Positions 54,301 through 63,944 of a stretch of 64,000 nt of DNA are shown here, piece after piece. Source of the DNA: Fennellomyces sp. T-0311 (Eukaryota > Mucoromycota > Mucoromycetes > Mucorales > Lichtheimiaceae); contig JALLLT010000013.1 in NCBI GenBank assembly GCA_025266875.1, positions 682,001 through 746,000 of the forward strand, given 5' to 3'. Under the pieces are notes generated by a model that saw only the letters and a list, made by a program, of their open reading frames with translations, had not been told where the DNA came from and did not search any database. The translations under genes and the position numbers were made by a program. Position 1 is the stretch's first letter. Each line of letters starts with the position of its first letter.

Positions 54301-56655
54301 GAAGTCGATTATCTCAATTTGTTTTTGTCTAATCTCAGGTATGTTGCTAAATATACAGTACTATGCGTAATCGACTCACCATTCTTGCCGCTTTCAGAGA
54401 TATTGATACTACAAAGACGCTATATCGCCATGGTGATCAAGATAACCAGGGAGATACAAGGTGTGCATTATATCTGTGTCATTTATAAGTTGAATTGATG
54501 TCTAACTGGTGCTCATAGGGCTGAGAACAAAGTCAACACAATTTGCAAGGCATTCCGTGATGTGCTCATGGAAAAGGGGCGCGACCAGTATATTCAATCC
54601 ATCCTTTCCACCTACGTCAAGAGCAATCCTCCAGATTTGGAATCTGCTTTGCAACTTTTGGCTGATATCAAAGGTCCGTATGATCATATGTTAGATACCG
54701 GAACCAAACGATTGACTCTATCGCAAGCAGAACAAAACGCCAATGACGCCGAAGAAGCGCTCAAATACACAATCTTCCTTTGTGATGCCGATAGCTTGTA
54801 TGATGTCGCACTTGGCATGTACAATTTCTCTTTGGTTTTAATGGTTGCTCAACAGGCACAAAAGGTAATCCGTTAAAAGCAAAAAAAAAGTACTTGCTCT
54901 AATACTCATGCCATTTGTCATCAGGATCCTCGAGAGTACTTGCCGTTCTTGCAAGAGTTGCAAAAGTTGGAAAAGTTCTATCAACGTTTCCGCATTGATG
55001 ATCATTTGAAGAGATACGCTTCTGCATTAAAGAACCTGAGTCGAGCTGGTGATGAACGCTTTGAAGAACTTGTTGACTATATGCGCAAACATGCTCTTTA
55101 CTTGGTTGCGCTCGAAGAGTACGCAAACAAGCCAGAGCAAAAGAAGGTTATTCTCGAGGTCTACGGTGATTATCTTGTTGAGTCGAACAAACATGATGAG
55201 GCAGGCATAGGTTGGTTAGAGTTTTGGCGATGATTATGGGGTTGTGTGCCCTAATATACTTTTGTAGTTTACCAGCTATGTAACCAAACCATCAAGGCAC
55301 TCAATGCCTACCGCTCAGCAGGTGCTTGGCGAGAGGTTTTCTCCCTGGCCAAGCAATTGCAGTATACTGCTGAAGACCTGCAAGGATTAGCATATGACGT
55401 TATTGGTAATGATTGTTGGATATGCAATGTTACATGTAGGCTCATATTTTCTGGATAGAACACCTGAAGGATAAGAACCGTTATCAGGAGGCTGCTGTTG
55501 TTGCAGTGGATTATGGAAAGGTAAGGGCGTAAATCTCAGCGAGGAAAGTGGGTCCAGCTTTAATGAATTTTTTTATAAAGGACATCGAAGAAGCGGTGGA
55601 TTGCTTGCTGAAGGGCAACCACTGGCAAGAAGCTGCACGTGTGGTACGTGACCTCTCATACCCAAGATTATAATGGGATGTTGATTTATATCTTTGAAAA
55701 AATAGAGCCGAACTCACGAACGATCTGATCTTATTGAAACACATATTGATCCCGGATTATACGAAGGTATGTATGGGTCTGTAATGGCAAAGTAACATCC
55801 ATCCGACACTGGTTGTGTTGTAGGTTACACTCAGATTGAGGAGGATATTGACAGTTTGTTGGGTCAATTCAACAAGCAAAAGAATCGCCTGAAGGAATTG
55901 CGTGAAACCAAGCCCGATCCAGGTATGTTAACATATGATAAGGTTCGAAAAATGTTAATATTTTTTTTACAGAGGCAAATCTACCTCATGATGAAACGCT
56001 TGATAACATTGACATGTTCTCCGACACCACATCTATGTACAGCCAATTTACACGATACACACAAGCAACTTCCCGAATTTCAAGTGTTTCTTCGATTTCT
56101 TCAAAGGCTAGCCGGTATGTAACATCATTTATTGTAATCATCGAGAAGCCTTACATGAGTATCACTTAGTAAAACCTCGAAGCTCCGCCGAAAGGAGCAG
56201 CGCAAGCGTGAGCGAGGAAAGAAGGGCACAGTGTACGAAGAGGAGTATCTTGTCAACTCTCTGCGTAAGCTTTACGAACGTGCGAACAATATGCAAAGTA
56301 TGTATCGATAAATGGGGAAAGCGGGCATGGTGCTAACTGCTGTTTAGACGATTTACGAGATCTTTTGCGAGCACTCGTTCCTTTTGGATACATTGAAGAA
56401 GCTCGGGCAATGCAAGTCAAGTTTGCAAAATTCCTGGCCGATTTGAAGACGGCGTTACCGGATATTTTTGTTCCACTCCAGCTGGCTGCTGGAAAGGTAA
56501 ATAATCGAGCCCAAGTGACAAACGCAAATCCTCACCACCCCTCTTTGCAAAATTAGTATGCTTCGCTTGAAGAAATAGAGGCTCTGAAGAACCCTGTAGA
56601 CGTGGAGAAACCCAAGATTGCCGATGTAGACTGGACCCTGCAATTACTGGCATAA
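51321..56655 (+). CDS. ELP1: Elongator complex subunit 1 (ELP1/IKI3)
   Basis: A many-exon gene (well over a dozen short introns) from MRSLELLAHESARIG to the stop at 56655. The N-terminal half encodes the paired WD40 propellers (VDAGLCAMEWSPDQDLVILVTG, RIAWRGDGSFFVCSD, VLDWRPSGNLIVSSQR). The C-terminal half is helical TPR-like (YLPFLQELQKLEKFYQRFRIDDHLKR, HLKDKNRYQEAAVVAVDYGKD, AVDCLLKGNHWQEAARV). Near the end is the hallmark basic stretch SKTSKLRRKEQRKRERGKKGTVYEEEYLVNSL, which contributes to tRNA binding. ELP1 scaffolds Elongator, which makes the 5-carboxymethyl group on wobble uridines. Exons splice in frame wherever I traced them and I saw no break. The retrotransposon begins 117 bp after the stop, so the native 3' UTR or terminator could be affected. 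Confidence 0.92.
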
Positions 56656-56757
56656 GACATTGTACAATACCTCTTTTTTGTAATAAATCATGGTTATGAA
56701 TGAATTTGAGCATCATACCGACAATACAATAGGAAAGGACTGATCGATCCACGTGGC

Positions 56758-56772
56758 ACAAGTCGCATATGC
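56758..56772. repeat. Target-site duplication, left copy
   Basis: ACAAGTCGCATATGC, identical to 62049..62063 on the other side of the retrotransposon. Confidence 0.85.
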
Positions 56773-56868
56773 GAGGGGTTTCTCCGCTATACATCACTTT
56801 TGTAGCAATAGAAGCCAATCATAATCTTCACTTTCAATAAAATACCTCAACTGCACAGGATACTGACG

Positions 56869-58119
56869 ATGGAGGAAACTCGTCGTCCCCCAGGGTCCAC
56901 CAGGCGTCGGACCTGGGCAAATATCGCTCGCAATAAAAGTAAAACCGTCTTTGAAGAAGAAGGTTTCCAACAAGCTGAACGAGTACGTCGCGCCGAATCC
57001 ATCCTCGCCCGCTCGCTCAACACCAACGCAGTACTGTTTGACTTTGGAACACATCTACCATCAAAGGCCGCAGCCTATGCTTTGATCCAGAGCATTGGCC
57101 CAATCCACGGCGCCAAACCCATTGCCCGCACTCCTAACCCCCGAACCCTGCTGATTGAAGCTCGTTTTAAGGAAGACAAACATCGTGATCAAGCCATTTC
57201 AGAAGGTGTCATGTATGACAACATTAACTTTCGTGCCACTTTGGCTATTGGCATGGAGTCCGACATCGTCAAAGTTAACTTTAAAGAACTTCCCTTCGTA
57301 TCGCACGAAGCCCTCACCGCTGGTCTTAGATCAGAAATGGAACATTATGGCCGCGTCTGCCAGATTCGACTGTACCTGGAACCGGAAACTGAAACTTTCG
57401 AAGGTGAAGCAACCGTAATATTGGATGTTACACAACCAACGGACACTCCTGAGCATTTACAGTATCTTAAACTCCAACGTTTCCTCCATTTTGATAACTG
57501 GGACCAAACGTTCAGAGTATCATGGAACGGATGTCCCCCCATCTGTAACTTCTGCCAGGAAGAAGGTCACCGCCGCGATGCTTGCGCGGCTTTACAGCAA
57601 GTGGAGTGCTATCACTGCAAGGGTTTTGGCCATTTCCAAAAGCAATGTCCTATCCGCCGCCAACAAGCATACAATGCTCGCATAGAAAACATGTCCGAAC
57701 AGGAGCTTTTGGAGTCCTTCCCTACGTCCGCAATGGAATGGGATCAGCAGCCATCGCAATCACCAAAGACAACTGACGACAATGAATCGATCTCGACTTC
57801 GGTACTGGATGCAGTGCAAGCAAGTGCTGACAAGGCGAATGAACCTCAACAATCGCAACAGACCAACCAGGCCTTGATACCCAGCCAAGGCCTCGACGCA
57901 ATAGGTGCCACGGGGTCCAGTGACATTGCTATGACTGAAAGTAAACCAGCAGATCAGCTCAACACGCAACAAAAGAAAAAAGAAGGTGAACCAAATCCGA
58001 AACGTCAAAAATATCATAACACTCGTCTCCAATCTCAACAAACAACAACAACCGTCCAGACACCGCATACCGGCCCAACAGCGCTAGCGAATGGCGCACG
58101 CCTCACCACGACAAAATGA
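56869..58119 (+). CDS. LINE ORF1, gag-like nucleic-acid-binding protein
   Basis: 416 residues starting MEETRRPPGSTRRRTW. The N-terminus is basic; the centre (about residues 40-215) has an RRM-like strand pattern. Two CCHC zinc knuckles follow at about residues 226-239 (CNFCQEEGHRRDAC) and 247-260 (CYHCKGFGHFQKQC). The C-terminus is Gln/Ser/Thr-rich with a basic KRQKYHNTR patch. This arrangement is typical of ORF1 proteins of LINEs, which package the element RNA into a ribonucleoprotein. The stop TGA overlaps the ATG of ORF2 (ATGA). An alternative is a fungal zinc-knuckle gene unrelated to transposition, but the position within the duplication excludes that. Confidence 0.92.
   Translation: MEETRRPPGSTRRRTWANIARNKSKTVFEEEGFQQAERVRRAESILARSLNTNAVLFDFGTHLPSKAAAYALIQSIGPIHGAKPIARTPNPRTLLIEARFKEDKHRDQAISEGVMYDNINFRATLAIGMESDIVKVNFKELPFVSHEALTAGLRSEMEHYGRVCQIRLYLEPETETFEGEATVILDVTQPTDTPEHLQYLKLQRFLHFDNWDQTFRVSWNGCPPICNFCQEEGHRRDACAALQQVECYHCKGFGHFQKQCPIRRQQAYNARIENMSEQELLESFPTSAMEWDQQPSQSPKTTDDNESISTSVLDAVQASADKANEPQQSQQTNQALIPSQGLDAIGATGSSDIAMTESKPADQLNTQQKKKEGEPNPKRQKYHNTRLQSQQTTTTVQTPHTGPTALANGARLTTTK
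58116..58119 (+). promoter_or_regulatory. ATGA stop/start overlap between LINE ORF1 and ORF2
   Basis: ORF2 begins at the ATG whose last two bases plus the next base form the ORF1 stop TGA. This layout suggests termination-reinitiation for ORF2 translation on a dicistronic RNA (inference). Confidence 0.6.
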
Positions 58120-61100
58120 TAGGAAAACCTTTACGAATCGCCACTTTGAACGCTCGCAGCGTTCTCAAAGTGGCCAACACCACTATACAATCACAATTTT
58201 CAACATATCTTCGCTCTTCAATACTCAAACTTGACATCCTCGCAATACAGGAAGTATCTCACACTCGCTCCTCCACTCTATCTGATACTGATCTTCATCT
58301 TTTAACTCGTTTATTCCCCCGCTCCTCCTCATGCTTTACCAAGCACTGTGCCCTTATATGTCTAAATTCTTCACTTTCTCTTTCTAATACCTATGTGACC
58401 CCCGATCAACGTTGTATTGTTTCCGATATTTGTACGTCACATGGGGCTCTTTGTCGCCTGGTAGCCATCTATGCATATGCAGAAGAGACACCGCGCAAAG
58501 GGTTTTTTGCTTCTTTACCAGCCTTGCCATGTTTTGTAGACTCCACTATGCCATGTATTATCGTCGGTGACTTTAACCTACACCTCCACGAAGTCATTCC
58601 AGCCGAAATCCAGCCATGGTGCACTTTGCTGATAGAGAAATTTGTCAACTGCATGTACCCTGATGAACCGGAAGGAGTTTTGTCACCTCGCTCGGCAGCT
58701 CCCACCTATAGCCACAGCTCACGTCAGTCCACCATCGACTACGTGTTCATCTCTCAGAATCATTTGTCCTGTATACTCCGACGTAATCAATGGCTACTCC
58801 CACCCTCCTGGACGGACCACAACATGCTCACAATTGACTTCCAAGCACCTAGCATTGAATGTGGAGCGGGTTGCTGGCGCTTCAACCCTCTCCTACTGGA
58901 ACAAGAGCCTTTTCGACTTTTGCTATCCACAACAGTCGCAAAGTTTTTTGAACGTACTCGCGATGACGAGTTGCCCAACACCCGCCACTGGGATCATTTC
59001 AAGCGAGTAATCAAAGACACTGCCCTTCAGTATAGTCGTGGTAACAGTCGGAGGAGGCACCAACGCATCCAAGAACTTCAACGCCACCGCCAGCAACTCC
59101 TCTTTCGACGATGCCCTGATGACACTGTCAAGGAAGTTGCGCTACGCGAAGTCGAACAAGAGCTTGTTGAGCTCCAAGAGCAACAGACTCGCCAACTATT
59201 ATTACGCTCGGCAACTCGCTGGCACGAGGAGGGCGAACGCAATAACAAATATTTCTACCGGGTACTACGTGAGCGCACAGCTGCAGCGACCATCACACAG
59301 CTACAAGATCCTCAGACTGGTGAAGTGGCACTCACAATGCCGAGCATTATGCGGATGGCACGCTCATTTTACACCGATCTATACACACCGGATCCAGTAC
59401 ATCAAGACAGCATAGATCGATTGTTAGCCGCCATCCCCCAGACCGCACAGTTGACTGACGCAGATATCGAATACTTGTCGGCACCTTTCACTCGAACCGA
59501 GCTGATGGACACGATTACCCATACACCTTTAGGCAAAAGCCCCGGACTTGATGGCATATGCTTTGAAGTATATCGACATTTTGTGAACAATGCTTCGGTA
59601 ATCGACCTCTTGCTTTCCGTGCTGAACACCGCATTACATGACCATCAATATCCGGCTTCCTGGCTTAATACTCGCATGGTCCTACTTTTCAAAAAAGGAG
59701 ATGTGCGATTGCTGTCCAACTGGCGCCCCCTCTCCTTGATCAACGCGGATGCCAAGCTCTATACCAAGATGTTGGCGAACAGACTGCAACCCATGCTCCA
59801 ACAGATGATCAATCCATACCAAACTGGATTTCTCACTCACCGCCTGATCTCGGACAACGGCTGGACGGTTCAAACTCTCATGCGTCATGCTCAAAACGTG
59901 GCACCTGACAACCCTGCTGTCTCCATTGCACTGGATTTTCAGAAGGCTTACGATCATGTGCATCCGGATTATCTAAGACAAACAATGGCAAGGTTTGGCT
60001 TTCCCCTCTCTTTTATTAATTCTATTCTCCTTCTTTTCTTTTCCACTTCCATTTCTATTTCTATCAACGGATGGCTTTCTGAGCCAGTCCAACAGCACAG
60101 AGGGTTACGCCAAGGTGATCCTATTTCCCCTTTACTATTTAACATAGCTTGTGAACCGTTACTTCGTACCCTTCTTTCTGACCCCCTTCTCTTGGGATCA
60201 CCATTGGCGCCGCTTACCGAGCAACGTTGGCAACGACGTGCTCACTTTCGTACTGGTACATTACCGCTTCCACACTCACCGATAAAATTGTTAGCTTATG
60301 CCGATGATTTGTTGGTATTCCTCCACAACCCAGGTGAATGGCCACGCTTGCTTCAGCATCTACATGAATATCGACAGGCTTCCAATGGGCGAATCAATCT
60401 CAATAAAACCGTCGCGATCTCTCTATCTGGTAACAATCACCCCACATGGCGCACTATCCTGGATCCTCTGGGGATCACCTGGCATGACAAGACATCATAT
60501 TCGGCAGTTACGTATTTAGGTTACCCTTTATACAGCTCTGAATCGCAGATGGAAGTATTTCTTGACCGCATCCTTACCAAGATCGAGCGACAGATACATA
60601 TACTTCAACAACGGAGATTATCAGTCCTAGGGAAATCGATGGTCGCTAATTCCCTATTGTTGGCGCGCCTTTGGCACATCCTGCGAGTATGCATTGTCCC
60701 GGATAAATGGCTCAACAAATGCACCACCTTGATTCGACAATATGTACTGCCTTTTTTTCCGTATCCTCGCATGTGCCATGTGTATGCACCAAAGCAGCTC
60801 GGTGGGCTTGGTATAGTGGATATCCATTCCCAGTACCTAGCATTGCATTTTACGTATCTTCAACGGATATTCATGCCTTCCGACCACCAGATACAGCATC
60901 CATCTTTCATCACCTCTCATATTACCCAGCTCTTCCGAACGTATACTGGTCAGCCATCACTATATTCGCTTCTCTTGTGCGACAAACAACTACAATCCCT
61001 CTGTGCCAAGGTCCCGCACTTGATACAGCTACTTAAGCTGACGGCAAAACTACCGAAATTCACCATACCCTCGACGGCTCCACTATGTGCTCTATTGGAA

Positions 61101-61994
61101 CTACCTCTGCAAGGCGTTCTTACCTCGACCGCTACCAGAGGCGACCTGAAGTGGCTGTCACCAAAACTCCTAGTGTGCGACCTCTATACATGGTGTCCCA
61201 CGACTTTACGCCTTCAGCCCGCCGTCAACCGATATACACCAAGGATAATTACCAACATCCGGACCAAATTACTCCTTGGCCAGCTTCAGCAGCATCCCAT
61301 TTTAGAACATAGTTTTTCCCATTCAGTATCATTGAGCCCTTGGCTCAACCGAATACCCACTTCTCAATGGTGTCTACCTCCATCGACAACAACTTCCCAG
61401 ATCTCACCCTCAAGACAGCATCTAGCCAAAGAAATCAATGTTTTACACGTGGGACCAGGACGCCTACGTCGCTATTGGCTCAAGACCTCTACCACTACTG
61501 GGATAAGTACATCTCTCTCACCAGCACAATGGCGGCTCTTTTGGCGTTTACGTTTACCTCATGGAATTCGTACGGCCTGGTGGCGTCTACTCCTGGATCG
61601 TATCTCCAACAAAGCGCATCTCCACCCCATTCTCCCCTCCAAGCACCCCACAGATCTCTGCCCACTCTGTGAAACCGAACCTGAAACGCTCCGACACTTC
61701 GTGCTCGATTGTCCGCTGAAGGCCACGTTCTGGATATATGCCTTGCCCATGATTAATGCACCACCATCCACTACTCTGGACATCGTATGGGATGCTATCC
61801 ATCTTCGTTTTTCGTCTCCTCTGGACTTCTGTGCTCAAAATCTACCAGCCATCGGTTTGGTACTCCAAACCATATGGGCGATGCATTGGCGCTGCGTGCT
61901 AGAGGGATCCACATGGAATCTTACTGTCGCAAATAATCATTTAATGGAACTTAAGACTCGATATAATTTTCTTGTACCTGAACTAAACACCTAA
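58116..61994 (+). CDS. LINE ORF2, APE endonuclease-reverse transcriptase
   Basis: 1292 residues. The N-terminal apurinic-type endonuclease spans about 1-235 (RIATLNARSV, DILAIQEV, IVGDFNLHLHE, TIDYVFIS, SWTDHNMLTIDF). The reverse transcriptase is centred on about 510-780: FKKGDVRLLSNWRPLSLIN, YQTGFLTHRLISDN, ALDFQKAYDHV, GLRQGDPISPLLFN, and the catalytic YADD in KLLAYADDLLVF at about residue 727. A C-terminal region ends with a CX2C-H-C zinc knuckle (CPLCETEPETLRHFVLDC) at about 1180. I see no RNase H domain. All catalytic residues I can check are present. The protein nicks the target and copies its own RNA there (target-primed reverse transcription). Confidence 0.95.
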   Translation: MIGKPLRIATLNARSVLKVANTTIQSQFSTYLRSSILKLDILAIQEVSHTRSSTLSDTDLHLLTRLFPRSSSCFTKHCALICLNSSLSLSNTYVTPDQRCIVSDICTSHGALCRLVAIYAYAEETPRKGFFASLPALPCFVDSTMPCIIVGDFNLHLHEVIPAEIQPWCTLLIEKFVNCMYPDEPEGVLSPRSAAPTYSHSSRQSTIDYVFISQNHLSCILRRNQWLLPPSWTDHNMLTIDFQAPSIECGAGCWRFNPLLLEQEPFRLLLSTTVAKFFERTRDDELPNTRHWDHFKRVIKDTALQYSRGNSRRRHQRIQELQRHRQQLLFRRCPDDTVKEVALREVEQELVELQEQQTRQLLLRSATRWHEEGERNNKYFYRVLRERTAAATITQLQDPQTGEVALTMPSIMRMARSFYTDLYTPDPVHQDSIDRLLAAIPQTAQLTDADIEYLSAPFTRTELMDTITHTPLGKSPGLDGICFEVYRHFVNNASVIDLLLSVLNTALHDHQYPASWLNTRMVLLFKKGDVRLLSNWRPLSLINADAKLYTKMLANRLQPMLQQMINPYQTGFLTHRLISDNGWTVQTLMRHAQNVAPDNPAVSIALDFQKAYDHVHPDYLRQTMARFGFPLSFINSILLLFFSTSISISINGWLSEPVQQHRGLRQGDPISPLLFNIACEPLLRTLLSDPLLLGSPLAPLTEQRWQRRAHFRTGTLPLPHSPIKLLAYADDLLVFLHNPGEWPRLLQHLHEYRQASNGRINLNKTVAISLSGNNHPTWRTILDPLGITWHDKTSYSAVTYLGYPLYSSESQMEVFLDRILTKIERQIHILQQRRLSVLGKSMVANSLLLARLWHILRVCIVPDKWLNKCTTLIRQYVLPFFPYPRMCHVYAPKQLGGLGIVDIHSQYLALHFTYLQRIFMPSDHQIQHPSFITSHITQLFRTYTGQPSLYSLLLCDKQLQSLCAKVPHLIQLLKLTAKLPKFTIPSTAPLCALLELPLQGVLTSTATRGDLKWLSPKLLVCDLYTWCPTTLRLQPAVNRYTPRIITNIRTKLLLGQLQQHPILEHSFSHSVSLSPWLNRIPTSQWCLPPSTTTSQISPSRQHLAKEINVLHVGPGRLRRYWLKTSTTTGISTSLSPAQWRLFWRLRLPHGIRTAWWRLLLDRISNKAHLHPILPSKHPTDLCPLCETEPETLRHFVLDCPLKATFWIYALPMINAPPSTTLDIVWDAIHLRFSSPLDFCAQNLPAIGLVLQTIWAMHWRCVLEGSTWNLTVANNHLMELKTRYNFLVPELNT

Positions 61995-61995
61995 T

Positions 61996-62014
61996 CTTGG
62001 GGTCCAGCCCCAAG
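61996..62014 (+). promoter_or_regulatory. 3' terminal hairpin of the LINE
   Basis: CTTGGGG-TCCAG-CCCCAAG forms a perfect 7-bp stem with a 5-nt loop, two bases after the ORF2 stop and about 20 nt before the A tail. Its position suggests a reverse-transcriptase recognition element. Confidence 0.6.
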
Positions 62015-62048
62015 AAAATAAAACATATACATACAAAAAAAAAAAAAA

Positions 62049-62063
62049 ACAAGTCGCATATGC
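62049..62063. repeat. Target-site duplication, right copy
   Basis: ACAAGTCGCATATGC directly after the A tail; identical to 56758..56772. The first A and C could partly belong to the tail, giving a 13-15 bp duplication. Confidence 0.85.
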
Positions 62064-62447
62064 AGCGGTGGCGAGTGATAATCCCGTTGAACACATATCT
62101 CCATATATGCACGAGTGTAACGTCACTCCTTGGACAAATCCGGGGAGTACATCGACACCAGCAAGTTCTATCTTTGGAAATTGTCGTCTACCTTCCATCT
62201 CTGCATACCGTTTTTAGCTGTCGTCCTTTACACAATTTGAATAGGGAGAGAACCGACGCAAACAAACTCCACTTAAAGAAATTCACGTCTACTTCCCATA
62301 TTCTCTCCCGTGGACGACTGTTAAAAATACTTCTTTAAACTTTTCGTATTACTTGTGACAAATATTTCCCAAAATATCATCGAAGTACGGCCACTATATA
62401 AGAACCCCAGATCAAATACTAGATGATAGAAAAAAAATCAAATTACA
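62064..62447. other. Upstream region of the SDR gene
   Basis: No gene seen. Before the retrotransposon insertion this was joined to the ELP1 3' flank, giving an original intergenic distance of about 500 bp. Confidence 0.5.
62395..62401 (+). promoter_or_regulatory. TATA box of the SDR gene
   Basis: TATATAA about 50 bp before the ATG at 62448. Confidence 0.45.
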
Positions 62448-63380
62448 ATGTCCCCAACAGTTCATAGCAACAGCAAGGTTATCCTAATCACCGGAGCGAC
62501 CGGTGGTCTCGGAAGACTAGCGGCCAAACGATTTCTTGCCGAAGGTCATACGGTCGTGATTACTGGACGAAGCAGCAGCCGGCTGGATGAAACCGTTCAA
62601 TGGCTCGAACTTTCCTCCTCAGCTCGGGCGCGCCTTCATACAATTGTACTGGACCTCGAAAGTTTGGCGTCCATCCGAAAAGCCGTGGAAACGTTCAAGG
62701 CACTCGATCTTCCGCTTGACGTGCTGATCAACAATGCCGGTACCACATTGTCGAGCCACGAGTTTGTCGCCGAGACTACGAAAGTGGAGAAAACCATATT
62801 TGTCAATGCAGTGGCACCGTGGTACTTATCCATGTTGATGAAGCCCTTGATGCATCCCGGTAGTCGGGTCCTGTTTGTCGCTTCCAATCTTCACGATCCA
62901 AAGACCAAGGGCCCTTTCGCGACAATGAGCAACGGACCAGTGAACGATCCCAACCTTTTCCAACTCCTTGACGGCAAGAAAAACTATGACACCTTGGCGT
63001 ACTACAAGATTAGCAAGACGGCAATGATCTGGGTTGCTTATCAAATGGCAAGAGAGTCACCGGACTTGAATATCCTCGCATTTTGCCCTGGATTCGTGCC
63101 TATTACGGATCTCAATCGTCAACAGCCTTGGGTTTTCCGTGCTGCGCTCAAGTATATTCTTCGTTACACCAGCTCAAACGCCGTATCGCCCCAACAAAGC
63201 ATTTCTGAGTACCTATACTACGCCACCAGCGAGGAGCTTGCCAATGTTACTGGACAGTACTTTGAATTTGGTAAAAAAGCAAAAAGCTCGGTGCGATCGC
63301 AAAACGTAACTGAAGCAATCAAGTTTTGGAACCTTTCAAGCGAAATTTGTAATGCACCTGAATATGCCCTCAAAAAGTAG
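62448..63380 (+). CDS. Short-chain dehydrogenase/reductase
   Basis: A single exon of 310 residues. Classical SDR motifs: cofactor loop TGATGGLG at about residues 16-23, then GRSSSRLDE (a basic residue after the second strand favours NADP). LDLES, INNAG and the catalytic region with YYKISK (Tyr-x3-Lys) follow, and FCPGFVP comes after the active site. It resembles retinol-dehydrogenase/WWOX-type or light-dependent protochlorophyllide reductase-like SDRs. The expected catalytic serine before YxxxK is less clear (VASNL). Function: NAD(P)-dependent oxidation or reduction of an alcohol/ketone; substrate unknown. The C-terminal part (EYLYYATSEELANVTGQYFEFGKK) is the usual closing segment of these enzymes. 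A TATATAA box is at 62395. Confidence 0.88.
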   Translation: MSPTVHSNSKVILITGATGGLGRLAAKRFLAEGHTVVITGRSSSRLDETVQWLELSSSARARLHTIVLDLESLASIRKAVETFKALDLPLDVLINNAGTTLSSHEFVAETTKVEKTIFVNAVAPWYLSMLMKPLMHPGSRVLFVASNLHDPKTKGPFATMSNGPVNDPNLFQLLDGKKNYDTLAYYKISKTAMIWVAYQMARESPDLNILAFCPGFVPITDLNRQQPWVFRAALKYILRYTSSNAVSPQQSISEYLYYATSEELANVTGQYFEFGKKAKSSVRSQNVTEAIKFWNLSSEICNAPEYALKK

Positions 63381-63773
63381 TTTTCTGTACAACTCTTAGC
63401 AGTGTGTAAAAGATCCCTATATGCAAATATAATGTATACCAATAAATATTCTTGTTATGTACGCATTCGTTGCTATTTTGGTAATAAAAGATTATGCGTC
63501 CTCACTGCACGTTCTCATAATATTGCAAGCTCAGAAAAGAATATATGTACGTGCAGGTTGCTTGAAATGAAAGTGCAAGTATATACAAGCCGGGCTACAA
63601 GATTAGCCAACCACTTGAAATACAAGCGGGGGTGAATATAAGCAGTGACCCGGTTTTTCCATGTCATCATGGATATTTAGAGGATATGTGCCAAGTTTAC
63701 AAGCATGTGATTCCTTCTGTAGCCGCAGCATGGTGACTGACACAGCAACGCTGCGTGACGTTCAAAATTCGAA
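63381..63773. other. Intergenic between the SDR and U6 genes
   Basis: No protein gene recognised. An open frame starting at 63661 runs through the U6 gene and is not considered coding. Confidence 0.5.
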
Positions 63774-63780
63774 TATAAAA
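63774..63780 (+). promoter_or_regulatory. TATA box of the U6 snRNA gene
   Basis: TATAAAA about 30-38 bp before the predicted 5' end, the arrangement of an RNA polymerase III type 3 promoter. Confidence 0.55.
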
Positions 63781-63812
63781 GGAGGTGCTCAGGCTGTCAA
63801 TGTTCTTTTTCT

Positions 63813-63944
63813 TCGCTTGTTCTTGAGATATCTCATGGACAAGCACCTTCCAAAATTTGGACCGAAACAGAGAAGATTAGCATGGCCCCTTCACAAGGAT
63901 GACACTAAGAATCTGAGTTGGATCGCTCTACGGAGCATTTTTTT
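63813..63944 (+). ncRNA. U6 spliceosomal snRNA
   Basis: The region from about 63852 to 63905 matches the U6 core: AATTTGGACCGAAACAGAG, then AAGATTAGCATGGCCCC, then TTCACAAGGATGACAC. It contains the ACAGAGA box that pairs with the 5' splice site, the AGC triad and the U6 internal stem-loop. Upstream, CGCTTGTTC and GGACAAGC can pair as an enlarged 5' stem with loop TTGAGATATCTCAT. Downstream, the tail ends in a GCTC-TACG-GAGC hairpin and a run of seven T (63938..63944), a polymerase III terminator. From the assumed 5' end it is about 130 nt, longer than the 100-112 nt typical of U6, so the exact ends need mapping. No intron interrupts the conserved core. It catalyses splicing with U2 and U5. 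Confidence 0.88.

Larger units (their letters stand above)
56773..62048 (+). mobile_element. Full-length non-LTR (LINE) retrotransposon
   Basis: About 5.28 kb flanked by a perfect 15-bp duplication. It has a 96-nt 5' leader, a gag-like ORF1, an endonuclease-reverse transcriptase ORF2, a short 3' UTR with a 7-bp hairpin, and a poly(A) tail. Both ORFs are open from end to end and the duplication is unmutated, which implies a young and possibly active copy. No LTRs are present. Confidence 0.93.

Noticed and set aside
56794..57054. Minus-strand frame near the LINE 5' end
   Set aside because: Antisense to LINE ORF1; no independent support for an antisense gene.
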